A DNA stretch of 33,754 bases from DATGFK01 sp040007395. GTDB taxonomy: Bacteria; Chloroflexota; Anaerolineae; Aggregatilineales; UBA2796. The notes beneath the pieces are model-generated. The model was not told the DNA's origin and did no database searches. It was given only the letters and a program-made list of their open reading frames with translations. The stretch lies in contig JBDTVG010000145.1 of assembly GCA_040007395.1 (NCBI GenBank), positions 1 through 33,754 on the forward strand, given 5' to 3'. Shown one piece after another: positions 8,445-16,349 of the stretch. The number at the start of each line of letters is the position of its first letter. The first letter of the stretch is position 1. Both the position numbers and the translations under genes were made by a program.

Positions 8445-10673
8445 ATGTCTTCATCCCTCTCTGATCATACCAACGCCGTTTTGGAATGTATTCGCCATGA
8501 GTTGAGTTATGAAACCGTCGCTCAGAGGTTTGGCGTTTCACGAGAAGAAGTACGTCGCTGGGAGGCTGACTTTATCGCTGCCGGAGCCAGTGCGCTTGAA
8601 GGCAATATATCGCAGGCAGTGATTGATTCCATGAGCGATGCGGATAGTGATAAACTGAGCCAGATCAAAGCCTTAAACACTCTAAGCCAATCGTTTAACA
8701 CACAGCTTACTGTGGATGAACTGATTGATACCTTGTTGCAAAATATTAAGTCGGTACTGGGCTATCTTCCTTCGGCGGGTCTGATCGAAGGCGAAGATAT
8801 TGTGCTTAAGGGCGGCTATGCGATCTCTGGCGAGAAAATCGACTGGTACGGTTGGCGACTTCCAGTCAATACGGAACGGAGTGTCATGGGTTGGGTTGCG
8901 CTCAATGAACAGTCGCTAAACATCAGCGATACAACGCAGGATAGCCGTTACATCTTCCGCGAAGTGGTGGGGGATGTACGCTCAGAGCTAGCCATTCCCA
9001 TCCTCTCTAAAAACGTTGTGCTCGGCGTACTCGACCTCAAAAGCGGTGACTTGAACGCCTTCGACCAAAACGATGTGGATTTGCTCGAAACGGTAGCATT
9101 CCAAGCCGCCATCGCTATCGAGAATATACGGCTCACAGAGACTGTTCGCCGCCGTGTCGGACAGGCTGAACTAATGCAGCGCATTATTACAAGCGCCATT
9201 CAAGACCCCAATGTACAGGCCATTCTGACTAGTGCAGTGCAACTCACGCATAACATAATGAATGCATCGGGCGTAGCGATTGGTCTTGCTAGTGATGATG
9301 GACAATTGCTGAACCTGACAACCGTTGCCGGGAAGGGTGCGCCTATCTTAGAGTCGGGGCAACTCTCTATCGACGACTCAACGGTTATCGGTTCGGCAGT
9401 ACGGATGGGGCAGGTTATCCTTGCCAATGAGGTCAAGCGTGATGAACGCTTCACCCTCAATCCGCTGTTTGCCGCCAGCCAATCTGAGGTGGTCGTGCCG
9501 ATGCGTTCCAGAGACAGTGTGATCGGGGCGATCAACGTGGAAAGCGACCAACCTAACGCCTTTGATGAGACCGATGTGGCAATGTTGACCCTGCTAGCAG
9601 ATCAGCTCACAGTCGCTATTCAGGGAGCGGAACTGTTCGACGGAATGCAAGAAGTAAATGCTCGGTTTCTGGCAGTTTTGGAAGCCACCGATGATGGCAT
9701 TATCGTTTGGGATTACGATTGGCGGGTGCTGTTTGGCAACGCTGCGGCTTCCCGGTTACTCAACTTCCCGATTCAAGAGCTGGTCGGACGGTCTTTGAAA
9801 AAGAATACATTACCAGAAATTCTTATTCGTATTGCCAGCGGATCACAGGATGACCGTATTGAGTTGCCCGGCACTCCGCGCAGGATAGGGCGCTGTCGCA
9901 ACCTACGTTGGGAATCAGACCGCGCCAGTGGATTCCTCTCCATTATTCATGACATAACCAGTGAGGTGGAGCTTGAGGAAACCCGCGAAGAAATGACTCT
10001 GCTGTTAATCCACGATCTGAAAGCGCCGCTGACAGGCATCGTCGGCGGCATCGATATGGTACAAGATTTGCTGACCGAAAATGTCCCCGAAGAAACCATA
10101 CACACGATCCTGAATATCGCCGCCCGCAGTGGCAACGTTCTGATGAGCATGATTGATACGCTGCTGGATATTACCAAATTTGAAGCGGGCGAAATGATAT
10201 TGAACCTTGACCGACTTCAAGCGGACGTTTTGTTCAGCGATGTCGTTAATATTCTGGCAAGCGCAGCACAAGCTGCCAAAATCACGGTGAGCACTTCAAT
10301 AGACGACAACCTGCCAATCATTATGGCGGATAGCAACATGATCCGCCGGGCGCTGCAAAACTTACTCGATAATGCCATTAAGTTCACGCCAGATAATGGT
10401 CAGATCCATCTTTCGGCACACCGCCACGATGCAAAGACGATCCGTTTCGAGGTTGCCGACACTGGCCCCGGTGTTCCAGAAGCGTTCCGACAGCGTATCT
10501 TTGAAAAATATGGGCAGGTTCCCAAGCAGGCGGGGCGTAGACGTGGCACAGGATTAGGCTTGGCCTTTTGTCGGCTGGTAGCCGAGGCTCATCGGGGGCG
10601 ACTGTGGCTTGAGTCACGACCCGGCGGCGGTAGCATTTTCGCGTTCACCATCGCTCAGGTCGAGTCTCAGTAA
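8445..10673 (+). CDS. Soluble sensor histidine kinase: HTH-GAF-GAF-PAS-HisKA-HATPase
   Basis: A 742-residue cytoplasmic kinase with no membrane segment. Residues 10-50 form a helix-turn-helix of the transposase/recombinase type (ECIRHELSYETVAQRFGVSR). GAF domains follow at about 85-232 and 253-397, each beginning with the usual helix and containing PIxxxxxxxGVLDL-like strands. A PAS domain lies at about 403-510 (FLAVLEATDDGIIVWDYDWR). The HisKA H-box has His523 (LLIHDLKAPLTGIVGG). The ATPase domain shows the N box (LQNLLDNAIKF, about 637-647), G1 (ADTGPGVP, about 671-678) and G2 (GTGLGLAF, about 701-708). No response regulator gene lies next to it, so it is an orphan kinase. The signal is unknown; GAF domains suggest a small molecule or redox input. 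The ribosome binding site is weak (AAAGG about 13 bases upstream). Confidence 0.92.
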   Translation: MSSSLSDHTNAVLECIRHELSYETVAQRFGVSREEVRRWEADFIAAGASALEGNISQAVIDSMSDADSDKLSQIKALNTLSQSFNTQLTVDELIDTLLQNIKSVLGYLPSAGLIEGEDIVLKGGYAISGEKIDWYGWRLPVNTERSVMGWVALNEQSLNISDTTQDSRYIFREVVGDVRSELAIPILSKNVVLGVLDLKSGDLNAFDQNDVDLLETVAFQAAIAIENIRLTETVRRRVGQAELMQRIITSAIQDPNVQAILTSAVQLTHNIMNASGVAIGLASDDGQLLNLTTVAGKGAPILESGQLSIDDSTVIGSAVRMGQVILANEVKRDERFTLNPLFAASQSEVVVPMRSRDSVIGAINVESDQPNAFDETDVAMLTLLADQLTVAIQGAELFDGMQEVNARFLAVLEATDDGIIVWDYDWRVLFGNAAASRLLNFPIQELVGRSLKKNTLPEILIRIASGSQDDRIELPGTPRRIGRCRNLRWESDRASGFLSIIHDITSEVELEETREEMTLLLIHDLKAPLTGIVGGIDMVQDLLTENVPEETIHTILNIAARSGNVLMSMIDTLLDITKFEAGEMILNLDRLQADVLFSDVVNILASAAQAAKITVSTSIDDNLPIIMADSNMIRRALQNLLDNAIKFTPDNGQIHLSAHRHDAKTIRFEVADTGPGVPEAFRQRIFEKYGQVPKQAGRRRGTGLGLAFCRLVAEAHRGRLWLESRPGGGSIFAFTIAQVESQ

Positions 10674-10678
10674 GTTGC

Positions 10679-10696
10679 GGATCAAGGTGATCCTTT
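10679..10696. terminator. Short hairpin between convergent genes
   Basis: GGATCA at 10679-10684 and TGATCC at 10688-10693 pair across AGG and are followed by TTT on the plus strand. It fills the gap between the kinase stop and the convergent gene ending at 10695. The stem is only six pairs, so the call is tentative. Confidence 0.3.
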
Positions 10697-11219
10697 AGAA
10701 TTCATCCTCATCAGGAACAATGCCCGCATCCAATACTTCATCGCTTGTCAGAAGCGAGGTACGGGTTTCCAAAATTCTATCGGGCCAGCGGAATGAACCG
10801 CCTCGCGTAAACAGCACACGATCACCGGCAGGCGCTTCCAGCCGTTCATTGGCAGCCAACAGCGCACCAGCCGCCCGTAGCGCCGGGAAGATCCGATAGA
10901 GCTTATCGACAGAATCGTAGGTAACGATAATCTGTGCATCTGCGCCATTTAGCAAAGCATTGGTGACAGCCCCAGTGATCAGATCATTATCGGTATCGTA
11001 GTTCAAGCGCACTAGGGTATCACGCTCATTACCGATCTTGAAATCAAGACGACCCGTGCGATAAAGATCAATGAGGGGAGCATGGGGTACGAGGTCAAGG
11101 AAACTGGTCGAATTATCCATGAAGAAGATTGCGCGCCGCGTTTTGTCACGTTGGTTGATCAATGCCTGATCGCGGTCTATACCCTTCCAGCCAGAAACAA
11201 ATGTGAGCATGGGTTCCAT
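10695..11219 (-). CDS. Hypothetical protein, cytoplasmic
   Basis: A protein of about 174 residues that I do not recognise. The well-formed part begins at MDNSTSFLDLVPHAPLIDLY and includes KIGNERDTLVRLNYDTDNDL, a long Ala-rich helix pair (YRIFPALRAAGALLAANERL) and an acidic tail VPDEDEF. No signal peptide or membrane helix is present. The start is uncertain: the ATG at 11219 has AGGA just upstream; the ATG at 11120 begins the most protein-like part but has no ribosome binding site; the frame is open further to 11285. It is convergent with the kinase gene, with a gap of 21 bases, and 180 bases downstream of the acetyltransferase gene on the same strand. Confidence 0.55.
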   Translation of the reverse strand: MEPMLTFVSGWKGIDRDQALINQRDKTRRAIFFMDNSTSFLDLVPHAPLIDLYRTGRLDFKIGNERDTLVRLNYDTDNDLITGAVTNALLNGADAQIIVTYDSVDKLYRIFPALRAAGALLAANERLEAPAGDRVLFTRGGSFRWPDRILETRTSLLTSDEVLDAGIVPDEDEF

Positions 11220-11399
11220 TCCATCCTGAGGCACTTTGCTTTTACGAGAGTATTGGTGTGCCCTTCTTTCCATATCATCGCACAAAATTATTAGAAACGC
11301 CTCACTAACCTGTCAAAAATATGTCACATCTGTATAAATTACCAATTGAAATAGATTATGCATCTTGCGAACAAAGATTAGGCAACCGACAATCAGCAC

Positions 11400-12296
11400 T
11401 TAAATTGCTAATTCGTAGAGTTCCTGATGATATGGCGTTTGTTGTATGTCTGCACCAAGCAGCGGAAGATCGGCTTCCATCACATAAGTAACGATGGTGT
11501 GGTAGCCAGCACGGTACACACGGTCACGGAGCGTACTCAGAAGCGGATTCGTGAGAGGGCGGGCTGACCAAAAAGCGAGATTAACTTCCCCCACTTGATC
11601 AGTTTCACGTAAAAAGATTATAGCATTTTGACCAGTGATCGTCAACTTAATATGAGCAGTGGCGATGTTCAACACTTCTGGGATACCTGCCGCCCAATCC
11701 TGTGGAAACAGCTTATCCCATTCCTGACGGCTGGACTGGTAACGCCCAAGCTGCATATGCCAGCCCTTGACCTGATCTGGGTTGCGATCCGTGTGTTCAG
11801 TTGCCTGATAGAAGGCACGGCCTTCTTGAGTAGGAATGTGAACCCCGCGTCCGGCGCGGCTATGACGAAAGCCGTGGGTCAAGTAGAAATCACGGGCAGT
11901 TTGGTCTGCCGCCGTAATTCGATCACACTTCATCAGCCGCGCCATTTCAGTGATATAGGCCAGCAGCGCCACTGCCAGATCGTCGCTGGTATGGCTGGCA
12001 TGGGTAGTAATCCCGGCAATGTGCAAATTATGACCAAAAGGCGCGGGTTCAAAACTCTCGTAAACTTCGGCCTCTGCCAAGACCTGACCGTCGATTTCGG
12101 CGACCAATGGCACACCTGACCCTGCTAGTAAGCGATTAAGATGCACCGCGCATGTCTCGATACTCGCCCATGCGCCGCCCTCTTGCCAGCGTTCATAGAG
12201 TGTCATGGCATCGTAGGGTAACGCTGGTTTGGCAGATCGGTAAAGATCGACCACTGCGGCAGTATCGGCTAGGGTGGCAAGTCGAACGATTGTCAA
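11400..12296 (-). CDS. GNAT-family N-acetyltransferase
   Basis: A 298-residue cytoplasmic protein starting with TIVRLATLADTAAVVDLYRS, the typical first strand and helix of a GNAT fold. VPLVAEIDGQVLAEAEVYES gives the middle strands, and CDRITAADQTARDFYLTHGFRH the end of the domain with the usual Y...GF signature. The acetyl-CoA loop (Q/RxxGxG/A) is poorly kept: the region HTSDDLAVALLAYITEMARL occupies its place. A second half of about 130 residues (LPLLGADIQQTPYHQELYEL) may be another degenerate GNAT unit. The start is a TTG at 12296, backed by AGGAA about nine bases upstream; no ATG lies nearby. It follows the Eis-like gene by 53 bases and may share its transcript. The substrate is unknown. 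Confidence 0.72.
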   Translation of the reverse strand: MTIVRLATLADTAAVVDLYRSAKPALPYDAMTLYERWQEGGAWASIETCAVHLNRLLAGSGVPLVAEIDGQVLAEAEVYESFEPAPFGHNLHIAGITTHASHTSDDLAVALLAYITEMARLMKCDRITAADQTARDFYLTHGFRHSRAGRGVHIPTQEGRAFYQATEHTDRNPDQVKGWHMQLGRYQSSRQEWDKLFPQDWAAGIPEVLNIATAHIKLTITGQNAIIFLRETDQVGEVNLAFWSARPLTNPLLSTLRDRVYRAGYHTIVTYVMEADLPLLGADIQQTPYHQELYELAI

Positions 12297-12349
12297 AATG
12301 TGATTCCTGCTCCGTAAGTCTTGGATAGCCTTCGATAGTTCAGATCACG

Positions 12350-13660
12350 TTAGATTAGATCCGCGATCCCGACACGCGGATCGCTCTGAGGAAACAGTAC
12401 GCTCAAGAGCTTCTCTTGCCTGAGCGTGTAGCTCCCTTCAACTAGATTGCCAAGCCCATACCACCCACTAAACAGGCGCATCAGATCAGGCGCAGGCGAC
12501 TCCAGTGTGGCAAGTTCCTCTGAACCATCGCCGCTGCCGATAACGATTTCCGCACTATTGGCTTCGGTACTGACTCGCAAGCGAATTGGATGCTTATCAA
12601 ACACAGTATCTTCCAATCGACCGTGCAGGGTATCTGTCATTCCTTCCAGCAGCAAGGGAAGATCGTTCAGCCTTAGAAACCCTGCACCCGTGAAACTTCG
12701 CATGGCAGCGCCGTGTGCTAGCGCATGAGTCATCAATCGCGATTGGGGATGAACGTATAGGCCAATCTGTTCAACTGCAAAGTCACGTGCACAGGCCGCT
12801 GCCTCAGCAAGGAGTGCTTCGGTTGCATCGGGATCGTCACCTTCGCATTCGATAATCGAAAATAGACTAGAGTCCGCCCGGAACCAGTTGACGGGAGCAT
12901 TGGCGACCATCCGCAAGTAACCGAGAATTGCACCGTCATGCTCTGCGACTAGAAAGCTGGTTGGGTCGCTGCGTCCGATGTCTTCCATGTAGTTTAGCTG
13001 CCAAACCCATGTCGGTTCATCGCGTACCATGATCGAGTGGCCTTCTACGGCTCCTTGAGCATAGAGGCTCATGACGGCAGGCAAATCGCTGAGCGCGAAT
13101 GGGCGCACCGTAATGTCCTTGCCGCTGATGCCAAGTCGGGCTGCCGTGCGTCGCTGATGGCTGTGACCGAAATTCCATTTGCCCGCCTTGAGCGCTAACT
13201 CGGTATCGAGCAGCGATTCATAACTGGTTAGGTACAGCCCCATACTGTATTCATAGCCCCAGCGTTCGTAGAAGTTTGGGATGCCAAATACAACGCCGAC
13301 GGCATCTCTACGCTCTGCCATCCGTTCGATCACGCGGTCAATCAAGGCGGTAGCGTAACCACGATGCCGATAAGCCTCTAACGTGCCGACCACGCCGATC
13401 TCCGCCGCCGATAGCACACTTTTACCAAACTGGATATGCCGGGGGAGCAACATCGCGTGGGCGGCGATCTCGCCAGTCGTGCCACCGTCGCCAGTTTCAT
13501 CCGTGTCACTGTCGATAACAAAGCAATCGGCGGGGTCGAACCCCGGCATCGTACCATACCACTTGGCAAGCAGAGCACCATCCTCTGCGCCATGAACCAA
13601 CTGAATATGATCCAGAATGGCCTGACGCTCGTCGGGCCAGCGAATTGTACGGATTTGCAT
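12350..13660 (-). CDS. Eis-like GNAT acetyltransferase with C-terminal sterol-carrier-like domain
   Basis: A 436-residue protein. The first GNAT domain (about 1-150) holds EIGVVGTLEAYRHRGYATALI, in which the V-x-P/T-x-x-R-x-x-G-x-A acetyl-CoA loop is clear, followed by VFGIPNFYERWGYEYS, the Y-x-x-x-GF-type end. A second, more divergent GNAT unit follows (VRPFALSDLPAVMSLYAQGA to about residue 310). The last 110 residues, with GAGFLRLNDLPLLLEG and MRLFSGWYGLGNL, match the SCP2-like domain of the Eis family, which is about 400 residues long. Eis enzymes acetylate amines, including some aminoglycosides and lysines; the natural substrate here is unknown. The ATG at 13660 is chosen, as only a TTG at 13690 lies upstream and it would include the AAGGGAAG ribosome binding site. 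Confidence 0.82.
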   Translation of the reverse strand: MQIRTIRWPDERQAILDHIQLVHGAEDGALLAKWYGTMPGFDPADCFVIDSDTDETGDGGTTGEIAAHAMLLPRHIQFGKSVLSAAEIGVVGTLEAYRHRGYATALIDRVIERMAERRDAVGVVFGIPNFYERWGYEYSMGLYLTSYESLLDTELALKAGKWNFGHSHQRRTAARLGISGKDITVRPFALSDLPAVMSLYAQGAVEGHSIMVRDEPTWVWQLNYMEDIGRSDPTSFLVAEHDGAILGYLRMVANAPVNWFRADSSLFSIIECEGDDPDATEALLAEAAACARDFAVEQIGLYVHPQSRLMTHALAHGAAMRSFTGAGFLRLNDLPLLLEGMTDTLHGRLEDTVFDKHPIRLRVSTEANSAEIVIGSGDGSEELATLESPAPDLMRLFSGWYGLGNLVEGSYTLRQEKLLSVLFPQSDPRVGIADLI

Positions 13661-13873
13661 AGGTGCAGGCTTCCCTTTTCCAAGCGCCACGCCTCAATAC
13701 CTTGATTGTAAAGCATTGTGCGATTCTGGCGAGTCCCAGAAACACGCCTCATAGGTCAAACGATTCAAAGGAGGCAGGGGATAAAGGGTGAGGAAACCCA
13801 ATACTGTCTTAAATCTGTCCGCTTTTTGTCGCGAAGCCCTTCAACCGTACTGTGCCAATCTTCATACTGATCC

Positions 13874-13889
13874 TTGATAGCGCTATCAA
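13874..13889. promoter_or_regulatory. Perfect 16-bp palindrome, candidate operator
   Basis: TTGATAGCGCTATCAA is exactly self-complementary. It lies 73 bases before the start of the short peptide gene at 13962 and upstream of nothing else on that strand. TTGATA could act as a -35 hexamer with GATAGC 17 bases on, but that -10 is poor. Symmetry is observed; function is inferred. Confidence 0.4.
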
Positions 13890-13961
13890 CCAAAACGATA
13901 GCCCGCGTCGCAGCGGTGGCATGGCCTCCCACCTAAGCACGCTAAACAAGGACTCTGTACC

Positions 13962-14027
13962 ATGCGTAACACATCTAACCGCATCCCGACGATTCCACCC
14001 GGCGGTGGCCCGCCTCCGCGTCCGTAA
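13962..14027 (+). CDS. Candidate 21-residue Pro/Gly-rich peptide gene
   Basis: ATG at 13962 opens a 21-codon frame ending with TAA at 14025-14027. The peptide starts MRNTSNRIPTIPPGGG and ends PPPRP. AAGGA at 13948-13952 precedes the ATG by nine bases, a good ribosome binding site. A palindrome stands upstream (13874-13889) and a strong hairpin follows 15 bases after the stop (14042-14075). The ordered set of site, start, short frame and hairpin suggests a real transcript. The peptide has a polar, basic head and a tail of Pro, Gly and Arg, with no hydrophobic segment. No modifying enzyme, protease or exporter gene is adjacent. I do not know its role. It might instead be a leader peptide or chance, since the context is only 420 bases between two minus-strand genes. 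Confidence 0.45.
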   Translation: MRNTSNRIPTIPPGGGPPPRP

Positions 14028-14041
14028 TTGTGCCAGCGATT

Positions 14042-14075
14042 CACCCGACCCACGCAGCATTGCGTGGGTCAGGTG
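14042..14075. terminator. Strong hairpin between convergent short peptide gene and unknown gene
   Basis: GACCCACGCA (14047-14056) and TGCGTGGGTC (14061-14070) are perfect reverse complements around GCAT. Past one mismatch the stem goes on with CACC (14042-14045) pairing GGTG (14072-14075). It lies just after the stops of both the short gene on plus and the gene ending at 14080 on minus, so it is probably a bidirectional terminator. Neither side has a U tract. Confidence 0.55.
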
Positions 14076-14079
14076 GGTG

Positions 14080-14796
14080 CTATGATGCCCCGTCTTTGGG
14101 TTCTGGGTTATCCGCGTTTTGATAAGTGCCTGTGGTTGTTGAACGTTTATCATGTGCTTGTCGTACAAAACTCAGAAAAGGATAAGCCAGCGTAGAGGGA
14201 TCGGCATTGCCTGTCTCTAGCGCAGCTTTGTTTGCGTTCTCGAAGTCGCGGTGCATCTGCTCGACAGTCGCGAGTTGCATGACGGCTGGCTCTACCGAAA
14301 AGAGTGCGATCAGCGTCGTATAGTTGCCCGGAACAAAACACAACCACTGATCGTTTTCCATTGCCGTACTACGCATCCCTGCTCTAAAGAGTTCCCGCGC
14401 CGCTGCTCGATAGCTGCTCAACATTGGTACAAGTAGTGCCGAGTCCACGACAAATTCCCCAATAGTTTCAATTGGCAGTCCGCTACGGTTGCTATACACA
14501 CTTACCCCAAGTACCTTTGCCGTCAGCCGTTTTTTGATATGAAACGTACTTTCCCGATCATTGCTCATTACTAAATCAAGGTCTGCCGGATCAGCCGCGA
14601 ACTGCGTGATCTGGGTGATCTGGCGTTGGTAGCGGTCATACAAGCCATGAAACTGCGTGCGGTTGATTGCCCCTGTCGCAAAGTCATCGACCAGACCACG
14701 CATTTTGTCTTGCAGCTTGTCTAACAGCGCTTTTCCATCGGTGGCATTTTTATCAGTAGTATTGTCGTCCAAAGGAGAGGGTGTGTCAGCGTCCAT
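14080..14796 (-). CDS. Hypothetical cytoplasmic protein, possibly roadblock/profilin-like fold
   Basis: A 238-residue soluble protein. An acidic, disordered head (about 1-25) is followed by a helical region KLQDKMRGLVDDFATGAINR and FHGLYDRYQRQITQITQFAA. The central part alternates strands and helices: GLPIETIGEFVVDSALLVPM, then LSSYRAAARELFRAGMRSTA and ENDQWLCFVPGNYTTLIALF, which recalls roadblock/LC7-like signalling domains. The tail is polar and disordered. I do not recognise a named family and the fold suggestion is only an impression. AAGG about nine bases before the ATG supports the start. It is divergent from the transporter operon, with 290 bases between, and a hairpin stands just after its stop. 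Confidence 0.65.
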   Translation of the reverse strand: MDADTPSPLDDNTTDKNATDGKALLDKLQDKMRGLVDDFATGAINRTQFHGLYDRYQRQITQITQFAADPADLDLVMSNDRESTFHIKKRLTAKVLGVSVYSNRSGLPIETIGEFVVDSALLVPMLSSYRAAARELFRAGMRSTAMENDQWLCFVPGNYTTLIALFSVEPAVMQLATVEQMHRDFENANKAALETGNADPSTLAYPFLSFVRQAHDKRSTTTGTYQNADNPEPKDGAS

Positions 14797-14940
14797 GGTA
14801 AAACCTTTTCACCAACCATTTTTGAGTCGATTTGAGACTTTCAATCATTATAAATCCGAATGGTGATCCGAGGGATCTCATGCCCGTTTCAGAGTTGATA
14901 ATTTTTGTTAAATTTTGTCAGATCTACTACCCTCGATAAA

Positions 14941-14957
14941 TTGTCTGCCTGAGACAA
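14941..14957. promoter_or_regulatory. Inverted repeat upstream of the transporter promoter
   Basis: TTGTCT (14941-14946) and AGACAA (14952-14957) pair around GCCTG. The site lies 47 bases before the -35 hexamer of the potA promoter, in the divergent spacer 14797-15086. It could be an activator or repressor site for either gene. The arms are short, so chance is possible. Confidence 0.3.
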
Positions 14958-15003
14958 AAAACTGGATGTCAGTAACGAGTTTATTTACAACTCCAAAAAA
15001 GGC

Positions 15004-15032
15004 TTGCAATATATGAAAACATACCGTATATT
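15004..15032 (+). promoter_or_regulatory. Sigma-70-type promoter for the polyamine transporter operon
   Basis: TTGCAA at 15004-15009 and TATATT at 15027-15032 are separated by exactly 17 bases and lie 54 bases before the potA start. Both hexamers are close to consensus. This is the best promoter in the window. Confidence 0.6.
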
Positions 15033-15086
15033 ACGCGCCCATTCTTTAATAGGATCTATTGGGTTTTCAAGAGTCACGGGGATGAA

Positions 15087-16235
15087 ATGACGTATGCAGT
15101 TGAACTCTACAACGTAACCAAAGCGTTCAACAATTCGGTGGCTGTCGATAACATTTGTCTACAGATCAAAGACGGCGAATTCTTCTCGATTCTTGGCCCT
15201 AGCGGGTGCGGCAAAACTACCACTCTTCGCATGATAGCGGGCTTTGAATCACCCACCAAAGGCACACTCCACATCAAAGGGCAGTCGATGGGTGATATGC
15301 CCGCCTACAAACGCCCCGTCAACACCGTTTTCCAGAACTACGCGCTTTTTCCACATCTGACTGTCGCAAAGAACGTGGCTTTTGGGCTAGAGATGCGTAA
15401 CGTTCCCCGCCCCGAAGCCAATCGGCGGGTGCGTGAAGCGCTCGAATTGGTTCGCATGTGGGACTACGCGGATCGCCGCCCCTACCAACTTTCGGGGGGA
15501 CAGCAGCAGCGCATCGCTCTAGCGCGGGCGTTAGTCAATCGTCCAGCAGTGCTGCTGCTGGATGAACCACTGGGAGCGCTCGACCTCAAGCTGCGTAAGC
15601 AGATGCAGCTCGAACTCAAACAAATGCAGTCGCAGGTAGGCATTACCTTTATCTACGTGACTCACGATCAAGAAGAAGCGCTCACTATGTCGGACAGCAT
15701 CGCCGTGATGCGTGACGGCAAGGTGCTGCAATGTGCCGCGCCACAGGAGATCTACGAAACGCCGCGTTCACGCTATGTCGCAGATTTTATCGGTGAAACC
15801 AATTTCCTGAACGGCAAGCTGATCTCGCTGAATGGGGTTGCCGAAGTGCTAATCGATGATAAGTTACCTGTGCTGGCTTCGCCGGATGCGGACGGAGTAA
15901 GTGTTGGTCAGGAGATTACCGTCGCGATTCGCCCAGAAAAGATCAACCTGTATTCCCTGAGCCAATCGGTCAAGCACGAGTCACGATTAACGACCACGAA
16001 TGGCAATCTAGAAGACACCCTCAAATCGGAGCCATACAGCGTCGTGCTGCACGCCTCGGTGAGGGACATGATCTACATTGGAACCGATATGCGGTATGTG
16101 CTGCAACTGACCGATAATTCGCAGCTTGTGGCGCGGATGCAAAACTACGGTCAACGCTACGATCAGCATATCGCCAAAGGTGACGAGGTATTGGTCTACT
16201 GGACAGCGGAAAACGCCCATTTGTTGTTAGATTAG
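15087..16235 (+). CDS. potA: Spermidine/putrescine-type ABC transporter ATPase
   Basis: A 382-residue ATPase that powers import through the permeases encoded downstream. Walker A GPSGCGKT is at 37-44, the Q-loop VFQNYALFPHLTV near 81-93, the signature LSGGQQQR at 135-142, Walker B LLLDEP at 156-161 with the D-loop GALD after it, and the switch histidine in THDQEEA at 193. The C-terminal 140 residues form a TOBE-like regulatory domain (TVAIRPEKINLYS; DEVLVYWTAENAHLLLD), as in PotA. The length matches PotA (about 370-380). GGGG six bases before the ATG is the ribosome binding site. It is the first gene of the operon. CysA or FbpC-type ATPases look similar, but the permease and binding-protein genes that follow favour polyamines. 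Confidence 0.9.
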   Translation: MTYAVELYNVTKAFNNSVAVDNICLQIKDGEFFSILGPSGCGKTTTLRMIAGFESPTKGTLHIKGQSMGDMPAYKRPVNTVFQNYALFPHLTVAKNVAFGLEMRNVPRPEANRRVREALELVRMWDYADRRPYQLSGGQQQRIALARALVNRPAVLLLDEPLGALDLKLRKQMQLELKQMQSQVGITFIYVTHDQEEALTMSDSIAVMRDGKVLQCAAPQEIYETPRSRYVADFIGETNFLNGKLISLNGVAEVLIDDKLPVLASPDADGVSVGQEITVAIRPEKINLYSLSQSVKHESRLTTTNGNLEDTLKSEPYSVVLHASVRDMIYIGTDMRYVLQLTDNSQLVARMQNYGQRYDQHIAKGDEVLVYWTAENAHLLLD

Positions 16236-16349
16236 CTGAGACTAATTGAGAGAACTATTCAAAGTCATACAATCGCCCCAATTTGTCGGCTCAAATAGGC
16301 CACCTGATGATACGAACTTGATTGCTCAATTAATTACCAGGAGTGCTAA

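Noticed and set aside
13809..14168. Minus-strand frame of 119 codons across the short peptide locus
   Set aside because: It overlaps the end of the gene at 14080-14796, has no ribosome binding site and a composition unlike a protein. The plus-strand frame at 13852-14085 was dropped for the same reasons.
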